11,533 nt of DNA from Methanobacteriota archaeon (lineage in GTDB: Archaea; Hydrothermarchaeota; Hydrothermarchaeia; Hydrothermarchaeales; SZUA-236), in NCBI GenBank assembly GCA_003230355.1, contig QIDD01000012.1:1-11533 (forward strand). Direction: 5' to 3'. This document shows, piece by piece, positions 1-5,048 of this stretch (positions within the stretch are counted from its first letter, which is position 1; every line of letters starts with the position of its first letter). The notes beneath the pieces were generated by a model. The model had not been told where the DNA came from. It saw only the letters and a program-made list of their open reading frames with translations, and searched no databases. Made by a program: the position numbers and the translations under genes.

Positions 1-480
1 AACCTCTGCCTTTGAGTGTCCCTCTACAAGCCGTGAAATAGCCTCGGTGTGGGCGAAGACTGAGCAGGTGGAATTTATCTCTGCCCCACTTTTAGCCTGA
101 AAATGAAGCCTCCCCATCTCAGCGAGTGTGAGGCCCAGATACCCTGCGATAAACTCTAGAAATGTGCCTGTTCCGGCTGAACAGCGGTCATTCATCCGAA
201 ACTCGTTTGTCATTGTATCGATCACCTTTGTATCCTGCCCGCCGATGTCAAGTATCACATCAACCTCCAGGTCCAGTAGATAGGAGACACCGTAGATTGC
301 GGCGGTAATCTCTGTGAGGTTAAAGATATTCGGAACTTCACGGCGAAAATAGCCGGTGGAGATTATCTCACTATCTTCAGGCAGGATGTCTCGCCAATCA
401 TGGGAATCCGCTACCTCGCCGGTTTCACTGTTAAAACACTTTGCAGCCCTTGATCCCACATCAAAGCCGTAGAGCACCAT
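1..480 (-). CDS. 2-hydroxyacyl-CoA dehydratase activator (HgdC/BcrAD-type ASKHA ATPase), 3' part cut by window edge
   Basis: I translated this from the minus strand; 160 codons are open from the ATG at 480-478 to the window edge. The N-terminus MVLYGFDVGSRAAKC is the first ASKHA phosphate-binding loop and DIGGQDTK (residues 78-85) the second. Two cysteines, Cys100 in NDRCSAGTG and Cys139 in NSTCSVFAHTE, match the pair that binds the [4Fe-4S] cluster at the dimer interface of HgdC-type activators. Such proteins use ATP hydrolysis to inject one low-potential electron into a partner iron-sulfur dehydratase or reductase. The partner is most likely the gene just upstream: its TAG ends one base before this ATG, so the two are probably translationally coupled. 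Family members are about 260 residues, so roughly 100 C-terminal residues lie outside. Methanogenesis marker 15 is a relative, but the short N-terminus fits the simple activator better. Confidence 0.9.
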   Translation of the reverse strand, partial: MVLYGFDVGSRAAKCFNSETGEVADSHDWRDILPEDSEIISTGYFRREVPNIFNLTEITAAIYGVSYLLDLEVDVILDIGGQDTKVIDTMTNEFRMNDRCSAGTGTFLEFIAGYLGLTLAEMGRLHFQAKSGAEINSTCSVFAHTEAISRLVEGHSKAEV

Positions 481-481
481 G

Positions 482-1432
482 CTAAAGATCACCCATTCTT
501 TCTTTAAACGCCTCGATTCGAAGTCTTGTCTGCTGCGGGGTTTTCGACGGCAGATCAGCCTCGATTGTGATAAATGGATATCCTTCTGCGCAGAGTGCTT
601 CACGCAGGATCGGGTCTTCAAGTTTATGGTGGCAGGCAAACTGATGAAAATGAATTATCCCGTCTACACCCCTTTGTTTCAGCTCAGACTTCAAGAGTTT
701 AATTCGATGGGTGATGTTTCGGGCAAAGCTGTAGCCGGCGTAGCTTTCAGAAATATTTTTAAGCGTGTCTCCGCCCATGCGCAGAAATTCATAGGGCATC
801 TCATCATAGACGATGTGCAGACTAAGTGAATCAAGAAACCCGTGGAATCCGTCATATATCGGCGGTGTTCCTAAAAGTGCGAGGCGAAAATCACATTCCA
901 CACTTTCCTTTATCACTGAGTCTATCATCTTCCTGTAACCCTCCAGGCTGCCAGATAGGTCGCTTCCAGAAACCATGATCTCAAATGCATCAGGCGATTT
1001 CACAAGCCCGGAGCTGCGATCAGAATCAACCTGTGCCGCCGCCTTTTTCAGACCTGACACTCTTTGAAAAAATGTTTCATCAACCTCTCCGCCCAAAAAA
1101 TCTATGAGCTTATCAATCTCCCTGCGCATAACATCTGGGTCGCCGTCAAAGGGATAGGTGAAATAATGGGTGTCAATACCTGAAAGCTCGATTTTCTCGC
1201 CGTCCACAAGGGCGTTGTTACAGTCTCCGCCGGCAACGACCACAAGCTTATCCAGCTTGATCTGTCCCATGAGCGTGAGATCCCGCCAAAGCGCGGTCCA
1301 GGCGCAGAGCTTATCTCTGGGAACCACCCCTGATCTGGGAACGAAATTGTTGATGTCAACTGGAATATTGCCGCTTGCATACACTATCTCCGGCGGCACA
1401 AGCGCTGTAATCCCCACAATCGCCATATCCAT
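482..1432 (-). CDS. 2-hydroxyacyl-CoA dehydratase-family iron-sulfur protein (HgdB/BcrBC/DCCP-like)
   Basis: This 316-residue protein has the fold signatures of the 2-hydroxyacyl-CoA dehydratase D-component family (PF06050). It opens with VPPEIVYASGNIPVD (residues 13-27). The three conserved cluster-ligand positions are Cys43 (KLCAWT), Cys71 (GDCNNALVDGE) and Cys267 (HFHQFACHHK). The late ITIEADLP segment (288-295) is also typical. Further cysteines are at 180 and 281. Such proteins hold one or more [4Fe-4S] clusters and receive an electron from the downstream activator. The hydroxyacyl-CoA enzymes have two different subunits, but only one is seen here. A homodimer, or a double-cubane-type reductase, is therefore as likely as a true acyl-CoA dehydratase. 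The substrate cannot be assigned. The ATG at 1432 lies about 25 bases from a TATA-like box, consistent with a leaderless mRNA; an in-frame ATG two codons later is an alternative. Confidence 0.85.
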   Translation of the reverse strand: MDMAIVGITALVPPEIVYASGNIPVDINNFVPRSGVVPRDKLCAWTALWRDLTLMGQIKLDKLVVVAGGDCNNALVDGEKIELSGIDTHYFTYPFDGDPDVMRREIDKLIDFLGGEVDETFFQRVSGLKKAAAQVDSDRSSGLVKSPDAFEIMVSGSDLSGSLEGYRKMIDSVIKESVECDFRLALLGTPPIYDGFHGFLDSLSLHIVYDEMPYEFLRMGGDTLKNISESYAGYSFARNITHRIKLLKSELKQRGVDGIIHFHQFACHHKLEDPILREALCAEGYPFITIEADLPSKTPQQTRLRIEAFKERMGDL

Positions 1433-1450
1433 TTGACCCTAGTTTAACCA

Positions 1451-1460
1451 CATAAAAGAA
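1451..1460 (-). promoter_or_regulatory. TATA-like box for the dehydratase/activator pair
   Basis: Read on the minus strand this is TTCTTTTATG, centred about 24 bases before the ATG at 1432. That spacing is typical of an archaeal TATA box serving a leaderless or near-leaderless transcript. It is short and AT-rich, so this rests on position more than on sequence. Confidence 0.35.
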
Positions 1461-1481
1461 ATAGGACAAAAATGAGCCAAA

Positions 1482-1490
1482 CTTTTATCA
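1482..1490 (+). promoter_or_regulatory. TATA-like box for the membrane methyltransferase gene
   Basis: CTTTTATCA is centred about 32 bases before the ATG at 1518, and no Shine-Dalgarno sequence precedes that ATG. The same TTTTAT core occurs on the other strand at 1452-1459, so the 85-base gap looks like a divergent promoter pair. Confidence 0.35.
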
Positions 1491-1517
1491 GTCACTAAAA
1501 TTATAGAGCCAAGTGCA

Positions 1518-2129
1518 ATGAACGTTTTAGCGGTGCTCGCAGCTTACATCATATTTTTCTCACTTCTGCACAGCCTCACAGCCGCCAGGTTTTTCAAAGA
1601 AAAGGCCTATCAGTTCATCGAACCCGGCGCATACAGATTTCTCTACACAGTGGTTTCAGGGGTAACTGTTCTGCCAATTCTATACTTGTGGTATATTGGA
1701 CGCAGCATCTATGCTCCGCTCTACATAATCCGGTTCCCTTTTAGCCTTTTAGCCTATGTTGTGATGGCATCTGGATTATACCTCCTCGTAAAATCACTTA
1801 TATTCATTGACTCATTGGATTTCTTGGGATTTAACGCGCTTTTTAAAAAAAAGCATCCAACTAAGTCCGGCGGCCTCATAACAAGCGGCGTCTATAGTAT
1901 CACCCGCCACCCGCTGTATCTTGGCGGCATACTTATTCTTTGGACAAACCTGCAGATGCGGAGTGTTGACCTTTTGGTTACCATTCTTTTCACGCTGTAT
2001 TTCATCGCCGGTGGAGTTCTTGAGGAACGCAAGCTGGAGGAGGAATTCGGAGATGAATACCGTAGATACAAGAAAAATGTGTCAATGCTAATTCCTGTGA
2101 AATGGATGCTGGGTTTTATTCGCGGCTAG
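1518..2129 (+). CDS. ICMT/PEMT/NnrU-like integral membrane methyltransferase
   Basis: The 203-residue protein has about five hydrophobic segments (roughly residues 3-20, 42-60, 74-95, 133-146 and 150-168). The conserved C-terminal half of the isoprenylcysteine carboxyl methyltransferase/phospholipid methyltransferase group is present: SGVYSITRHPLYLGG (123-137), then EERKLEEEFGDEYRRY (169-184) and a Pro near the end. The RHP and EE motifs form the S-adenosylmethionine site in this family. The N-terminal LLHSLTAARFFKE followed by YRFLYTVVS resembles NnrU-like members. Such enzymes methylate lipids, prenylated groups or small thiols at the membrane, and the substrate cannot be told from sequence. 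It is transcribed away from the dehydratase pair and ends in TAG with TGA two codons later. It reads as part of the ordinary genome at the left border of the defence island. Confidence 0.8.
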   Translation: MNVLAVLAAYIIFFSLLHSLTAARFFKEKAYQFIEPGAYRFLYTVVSGVTVLPILYLWYIGRSIYAPLYIIRFPFSLLAYVVMASGLYLLVKSLIFIDSLDFLGFNALFKKKHPTKSGGLITSGVYSITRHPLYLGGILILWTNLQMRSVDLLVTILFTLYFIAGGVLEERKLEEEFGDEYRRYKKNVSMLIPVKWMLGFIRG

Positions 2130-2163
2130 TCTTGAAAAATATATCAAAGTAGAATACTTCGAT

Positions 2164-2310
2164 TTACCATTTCATGCTGTTTTTAAACTTCGTGGGATTC
2201 TCATCTTCCTTTAGCTTTCTGGATACATAAAGGTGTTCGTGGACGATTATCAGGAAGTTATACTGTCTACCAAACCAGGGCTCGCGGGTGGACTTCATGT
2301 TCATCTGAAT
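2164..2310 (-). pseudogene. Isolated 3' tail of a DNA methyltransferase gene (tail A)
   Basis: Read on the minus strand, this stretch encodes MKSTREPWFGRQYNFL, then IIVHEHLYVSRKLK, then EDENPTKFKNSMKW and a stop. It aligns with residues 254 to about 300 of the intact methyltransferase at 3986-4891, which reads MKSTRERWRGKYNFL, IAHEHLYVFRK and TTKFKHSIKWW. The frame is open throughout, with one extra codon (GRQYNF against GKYNF). All catalytic motifs are absent, so it cannot be an active enzyme. Homology stops near 2310, and the next 70 bases are the promoter region of the HEPN/MNT pair. It shares the extra codon and the KLK-D-E-P pattern with tail B, so A and B are closer to each other than to the intact gene. 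Confidence 0.85.
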
Positions 2311-2319
2311 TGTGCAATA

Positions 2320-2372
2320 GTTATTTAAGTAACCAAAAGTCTTAAATAATTGTTTTTCGTTACTTTAATAAC
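2320..2372 (+). promoter_or_regulatory. HEPN/MNT promoter with a pair of GTTA-N6-TAAC operator-like sites
   Basis: Two 14-base sites share the arms GTTA-N6-TAAC: GTTATTTAAGTAAC at 2320-2333 and GTTACTTTAATAAC at 2359-2372. A TATA-like CTTAAATAA lies between them at 2341-2349. The first site covers the region just upstream of the TATA box. The second falls where transcription would start, 12 bases before the ATG at 2384. Start-to-start spacing is 39 bases. Placement on both sides of the core promoter is what an autoregulatory toxin-antitoxin operator would look like. Part of the GAGG at 2373-2376 could act as a ribosome binding site. Binding is inferred. Confidence 0.5.
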
Positions 2373-2383
2373 GAGGAAAAAGA

Positions 2384-2725
2384 ATGAAAGCAGATGGACA
2401 TCGGGAAACTGGAAGTCAGCTTGAGGAAAGCGCCCGGGCATTGACGGACGAGGCAAAGCGGCATGTTAAGGGCATTATTGAGCTCTTATTCGGCGCGGCG
2501 CACCACTATGCAGCAGCTGGATTGGAGGAGAGATATGGTGAGCACCCTGAAAAGCATCAGCAGATACCGGGTTTTTTAAGGAAAAAAGGGGATCTGGAGG
2601 TTTCCTTGGCTTTTGAGTCGATAGATGGATTGAGGGCAGGCAGATTCTATGGCAGAAAGGGAAACGGTGACATTGTGAATCGGGCGTTGAAGAACCTTGA
2701 GGTTATAAAAAGATGGCTGGGTTGA
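2384..2725 (+). CDS. HEPN-like domain protein, probable toxin partner of an MNT nucleotidyltransferase
   Basis: This 113-residue, mostly helical protein overlaps the next gene, a minimal nucleotidyltransferase, by 13 bases; that order and coupling are typical of HEPN/MNT toxin-antitoxin pairs. The helix ending in FGAAHHYAAAGLEERYG (36-52) resembles the first HEPN helices. The segment from FESIDGLRAGRFYG (77-90) to the final helix resembles the Arg-rich 'ADYG' part of HEPN proteins. In HepT the toxin is an RNase with an R-X4-6-H active site and an AMP-accepting tyrosine. I do not see a canonical R-X4-H-X-Y here. Arg50-Tyr-Gly-Glu-His54 and Tyr89 in RFYG are the only candidates, so RNase activity is uncertain. 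The ATG at 2384 follows GAGG at 2373-2376. A non-toxin substrate-binding role, as in some HEPN/nucleotidyltransferase pairs, is possible. Confidence 0.65.
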   Translation: MKADGHRETGSQLEESARALTDEAKRHVKGIIELLFGAAHHYAAAGLEERYGEHPEKHQQIPGFLRKKGDLEVSLAFESIDGLRAGRFYGRKGNGDIVNRALKNLEVIKRWLG

Positions 2726-3276
2726 GCAGAGAGATCAGAGACCTGTTGCCAGAGCTCGTTGGCGCTGCTGAGGTGATACCGGGGTTGAAACAGCTGGTCC
2801 TCTATGGGAGTTTCGCCAGGGGTGAGGAGGATCGAAGGTCGGATGTGGATCTCCTTTTGGTCGTGGACACTGCGGAGGACCCTGAGAAAACCGAGGTGGC
2901 TGAGAAGGCCAGGCGCGTGGTTGCCGAGGCCTTTTCAAGGGCCGGCAGTGAACGGGGAGTCCAGATTGCCTTGACTAATCTCCAGGGCATGGATGAGTCT
3001 TTCATTGAGAATGTGGCGAGGGAGGGCGTGGTCCTATGGGGGAAGCCCTTCTTTTTAGGTCCAGAGGGTGTTTTGAGGCCGATGACACTTTTTGAATACC
3101 GGGTTGGGGGCTCATCCAGTGTTGCGAAGGTACGGTTTTATAGGGCTCTTAAAACCTTTGATTCTTATAGGGTCAAGAATGGCTTGTTGGTGCCGGAGGA
3201 AAGGGCAGGCGATGCTGAGAGCATCTTCAGGATTAATGACATAGGATATAAGAAGTCCAAGGTCTGGCTGGCATGA
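2713..3276 (+). CDS. Minimal nucleotidyltransferase (MNT, MntA-like), probable antitoxin, with C-terminal extension
   Basis: Residues 32-46 (GSFARGEEDRRSDVD) are the GS-X10-DXD signature of DNA polymerase beta-type nucleotidyltransferases, with metal ligands Asp44 and Asp46. In characterised pairs MntA silences HepT by transferring AMP to a tyrosine, so the antitoxin here would act as an enzyme on the upstream HEPN protein. The third acidic residue expected on the following strand is not evident; the strand reads VQIALTN, residues 83-89. The core ends near VLWG (107-110). About 77 residues follow, including LRPMTLFEYR and KVRFYRALK, well beyond a bare MNT domain. They may bind the partner or a substrate. 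The ATG at 2713 lies inside the last codons of the upstream gene, implying coupled translation. The G-rich codon use differs from the T-rich plus strand of the right half of the island. Confidence 0.8.
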   Translation: MAGLSREIRDLLPELVGAAEVIPGLKQLVLYGSFARGEEDRRSDVDLLLVVDTAEDPEKTEVAEKARRVVAEAFSRAGSERGVQIALTNLQGMDESFIENVAREGVVLWGKPFFLGPEGVLRPMTLFEYRVGGSSSVAKVRFYRALKTFDSYRVKNGLLVPEERAGDAESIFRINDIGYKKSKVWLA

Positions 3277-3282
3277 AAATAA

Positions 3283-3299
3283 GTTTTACACAGTAAAAC
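3283..3299. terminator. Perfect inverted repeat just after the MNT gene
   Basis: GTTTTAC (3283-3289) and GTAAAAC (3293-3299) form a perfect 7-base stem with a 3-base loop, starting 6 bases after the MNT stop codon. It could end the HEPN/MNT transcript. It could also mark the cassette edge, since methyltransferase tail B starts 15 bases further on. No U-tract follows on the plus strand, so the terminator reading is weak. Confidence 0.4.
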
Positions 3300-3313
3300 A
3301 CAAGCCTGCCCTG

Positions 3314-3486
3314 TCAAATAAACCCCTTACACCATCGAATAGAATGTTTAAATTTGGTGGCTTTTCATCATCCTTTAGTTTCCTGAAGACGAAAGAGCTT
3401 TCACTGGCGTGAAATTTAGCCTTTCGGCTAAGGGCTCATGGGCAATAAGCAGGAAGTTGATAGTTCTTGCCGAACCAGGACTTGTA
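3314..3486 (-). pseudogene. Frameshifted 3' tail of a DNA methyltransferase gene (tail B)
   Basis: Read on the minus strand, pieces in different frames give SWFGKNY, NFLLIAHE, VFRKLKDDEKP and FKHSIRW. These match residues 262 to about 300 of the intact methyltransferase and also tail A. The reading is broken by an extra base between the Tyr and Asn-Phe codons, by a missing base after the DDEKP segment, and by a roughly 31-base hairpin insert at 3400-3430. Homology ends near 3486, five bases from the hicA stop codon. It is therefore a dead remnant wedged between the HEPN/MNT and HicAB cassettes. It resembles tail A more than the intact gene (shared WFG, KLK and DE residues). Confidence 0.8.
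3400..3430. repeat. Small double-hairpin insert inside methyltransferase tail B
   Basis: Two perfect palindromes lie side by side: TTCACTGGCGTGAA (3400-3413; stem TTCAC/GTGAA, loop TGGC) and TAGCCTTTCGGCTA (3417-3430; stem TAGCC/GGCTA), separated by three bases. On the minus strand the second loop is GAAA. The segment is missing from both the intact gene and tail A at the aligned position, so it is an insertion of about 31-36 bases. I saw no second copy in the window. Confidence 0.6.
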
Positions 3487-3490
3487 AGAA

Positions 3491-3715
3491 TTATAGTAAA
3501 TCGATTAATTCATCCTTGCTTAGGTGGGAGTCTTTGATTATTCTTTTAAGGGTGCCTTTTTTCAATGTCTTATGCAGCGGCACAGTAACCTTAATGATTT
3601 CGTCATCAACTGTTTTCTCTAGCCTTACGTGACTGCCTTTTTGCCTGATAAAAACAAAACCAGTTTTTCCAAGGGCTTTTATAATCCTCTCCCCTGAGAC
3701 GGTGGGAAGCTTCAC
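3491..3715 (-). CDS. hicA: HicA-type toxin (mRNA interferase, dsRBD-like fold)
   Basis: The 74-residue product fits HicA: GERIIKALGKTGFVFIRQ, then GSHVRL with the catalytic-type His29, then VTVPLHKTLKKGTLKRIIKD and the LSKDELIDLL ending. HicA toxins cut mRNA through this histidine in an alpha-beta-beta-beta-alpha fold. The start is GTG at 3715-3713, supported by a strong GGAGG at 3728-3724. The antitoxin gene hicB is upstream with a 20-base gap, so the order is antitoxin first. Five bases separate the hicA stop from methyltransferase tail B, so the cassette has a very sharp right-hand border in transcription direction. Confidence 0.93.
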   Translation of the reverse strand: MKLPTVSGERIIKALGKTGFVFIRQKGSHVRLEKTVDDEIIKVTVPLHKTLKKGTLKRIIKDSHLSKDELIDLL

Positions 3716-3721
3716 AATAAG

Positions 3722-3730
3722 AACCTCCCC
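3722..3730 (-). promoter_or_regulatory. Strong Shine-Dalgarno site fixing the GTG start of hicA
   Basis: Minus-strand GGGGAGGTT ends 6 bases before the GTG at 3715-3713. No ATG is available in the nearby reading frame, so this site decides the start. A strong site on the toxin gene suggests that HicA is translated independently of HicB. Confidence 0.6.
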
Positions 3731-3735
3731 CCCTC

Positions 3736-3951
3736 TTATACCGCTACCTCTACAACCTGGGTCCCTTTCTTAATAACAAGCTCTTTTTCAGTCGGCTCCA
3801 GATAAAGCTCGATAGCTTCTTTGATGTTTTCCAGTGCCTCTTCTTTGGTATCCCCCTCTGAGATGCATCCAGGCAAAGATGGAGCGTAAACGGTGTATCC
3901 GCCTTCCTCAGCCGGTTCCAGAACAACCTTAAACTTCATAGTATTCGTCAT
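3736..3951 (-). CDS. hicB: HicB-type antitoxin
   Basis: The 71-residue protein has the HicB core: MKFKVVLEPAEEGGYTVYAP, SLPGCISEGDTKEEALENIKEAIELYLE, then a beta-rich end. This is the partial RNase H-like fold that covers HicA. No helix-turn-helix or ribbon-helix-helix domain follows, so any autoregulation must involve this short form itself or another factor. It precedes hicA by 20 bases on the same strand. The ATG at 3951 is about 24 bases from a TATA-like box, fitting a leaderless start; an internal ATG at 3939 is the alternative. Confidence 0.93.
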   Translation of the reverse strand: MTNTMKFKVVLEPAEEGGYTVYAPSLPGCISEGDTKEEALENIKEAIELYLEPTEKELVIKKGTQVVEVAV

Positions 3952-3970
3952 TTAATAATCACAACATTAA

Positions 3971-3980
3971 CAAATATAAA
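3971..3980 (-). promoter_or_regulatory. TATA-like box for hicBA
   Basis: Minus-strand TTTATATTTG is centred about 24 bases before the hicB ATG, starting only 6 bases after the methyltransferase stop codon. This suggests that hicBA has its own promoter rather than depending on methyltransferase read-through. Confidence 0.5.
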
Positions 3981-3985
3981 CCTTC

Positions 3986-4891
3986 TTACCACCATTTAAT
4001 CGAATGCTTAAACTTCGTGGTTTTTTCTCCTTTCCCTGGTTTTCTGAATACATAAAGGTGTTCATGAGCAATCAATAGAAAATTATATTTCCCTCTCCAC
4101 CGTTCCCTGGTGCTTTTCATCCTCCACTGCTGCTTGATAATATCTTCCCGAAGAATAAATCCTGTTTCTAAAACCGCTTCTAATACTCGGACATTGATAG
4201 GAATATAATGTTTATGTTTGCGTGTGTCTCCGATGAGGATTGCAAGATGTTTATCTGGCTTTAAAACCCGGAAGCTCTCTTCAGCCACTTTAATCATCTC
4301 GGAGGTAAAGTCTGAAACATTTAGAGAGGATAGATCACCTTCGACTCGATTCTTGGTGTATGAAATTATCCCTGCATAGGGTGGATGAGTGGCGATGAGG
4401 TCTATGGTTTCGCTTTTTATGAGATTCAGGTTTCTTGCATCCCCCACATATGTTTTGATCTCTGGTTCTCTATATTCTTCATCCAGTGGTTTGTATGGGA
4501 AGTCAAGCCTGTTTCGAGCCACCATTATTGCATCGGGGTTGATGTCTACACCTATTGCATTCCGGCCGAGCAGCTTGCATTCTACGAGTGTTGTTCCAGA
4601 GCCCATCATCTGATCTAACACTAGGTCTCCTTTTTCAGAATATCTTAGGAGGATGTTTCTAGGTATGTATGGGGACCAGTTGCCGCGGTAGTTTCCTTTG
4701 TGTGTTGCCCAGTCTCCGCGGTTTGGAAAGCTCCAGACGGTTGTGGTTTCACGCTGAAAGTCTGTGGGTGCGAGTTTCTTGATTTTATGTTCTCGTGCAA
4801 GCTTGACTTTAACGTTTTCAATAGTGACTTCGGAGTTGTACTTGAGGAAGGTTCTGTACTCTAAACGCTTTATCTCCCTCATTTGATCCAT
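3986..4891 (-). CDS. DNA methyltransferase of the N4-cytosine/N6-adenine group
   Basis: The 301-residue protein carries the AdoMet-binding motif I as VLDQMMGSGTT (91-101), followed by GVDINPDA (114-121). The motif IV position is ATHPPYAGIISY (167-178). Before motif I comes the block VWSFPNRGDWATHKGNYRGN (52-71), seen in a family of stand-alone prokaryotic DNA methylases. The order is motif I then IV. Motif IV normally reads (D/N/S)PPY; here the first residue is His169, so the target base is uncertain. A good AAGGAG lies at 4900-4895, just before the ATG at 4891. The gene is divergent from the DpnI-like nuclease and ends next to hicBA. Because DpnI cuts methylated GATC, this enzyme should not be a GATC adenine methylase if both are active. 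Its last 40-50 codons are duplicated as tails A and B. Confidence 0.87.
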   Translation of the reverse strand: MDQMREIKRLEYRTFLKYNSEVTIENVKVKLAREHKIKKLAPTDFQRETTTVWSFPNRGDWATHKGNYRGNWSPYIPRNILLRYSEKGDLVLDQMMGSGTTLVECKLLGRNAIGVDINPDAIMVARNRLDFPYKPLDEEYREPEIKTYVGDARNLNLIKSETIDLIATHPPYAGIISYTKNRVEGDLSSLNVSDFTSEMIKVAEESFRVLKPDKHLAILIGDTRKHKHYIPINVRVLEAVLETGFILREDIIKQQWRMKSTRERWRGKYNFLLIAHEHLYVFRKPGKGEKTTKFKHSIKWW

Positions 4892-4924
4892 TTTCTCCTT
4901 CCAACACCAAAATAACTTTATTTT

Positions 4925-5035
4925 GATCTTATTTTTGGTAAAGGAGATCAGATCGATCTAATATGATCTATTTAAACTTTATCCAACGATTTTGCAATTA
5001 AATTGTAACTAACGAAAAACCGAAAACTATAGATC
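4925..5035. promoter_or_regulatory. Divergent promoter region with a GATC cluster
   Basis: GATC occurs at 4925, 4946, 4951, 4955, 4965 and 5032, four of them within 23 bases. The middle forms the perfect palindrome AGATCGATCT (4950-4959). TATTTAAA at 4969-4976 is nearly symmetrical and could serve either gene. For the methyltransferase it would place the cluster in the leader. For the nuclease, ACTATAG at 5027-5033 is another TATA candidate, about 25 bases before the ATG at 5058. GATC is also the DpnI recognition core, so this may be a regulatory site. The role is inferred. Confidence 0.5.
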
Positions 5036-5048
5036 GTAGGTTAGTGTA

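Noticed and set aside
479..829. Open frame on the plus strand over the dehydratase-type gene
   Set aside because: It lies antisense to a well-supported gene with conserved cysteine motifs, has no family resemblance and no promoter or ribosome site.
2127..2135. TAG stop followed two codons later by TGA, possibly pyrrolysine read-through
   Set aside because: The methyltransferase family normally ends at this point, and nothing in the window points to pyrrolysine use; TAG also ends the dehydratase gene right before the next start codon.
2320..3299. HEPN/MNT region as an insertion sequence with terminal inverted repeats
   Set aside because: No transposase is present. The palindrome at 2320 (GTTATTTAAGTAAC) and the one at 3283 (GTTTTACACAGTAAAAC) are not inverted copies of each other, and no target duplication was found.
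3438..3632. Small plus-strand open frame over tail B and hicA
   Set aside because: It overlaps hicA, which matches its family over the full length, and covers the methyltransferase remnant; the translation resembles nothing.
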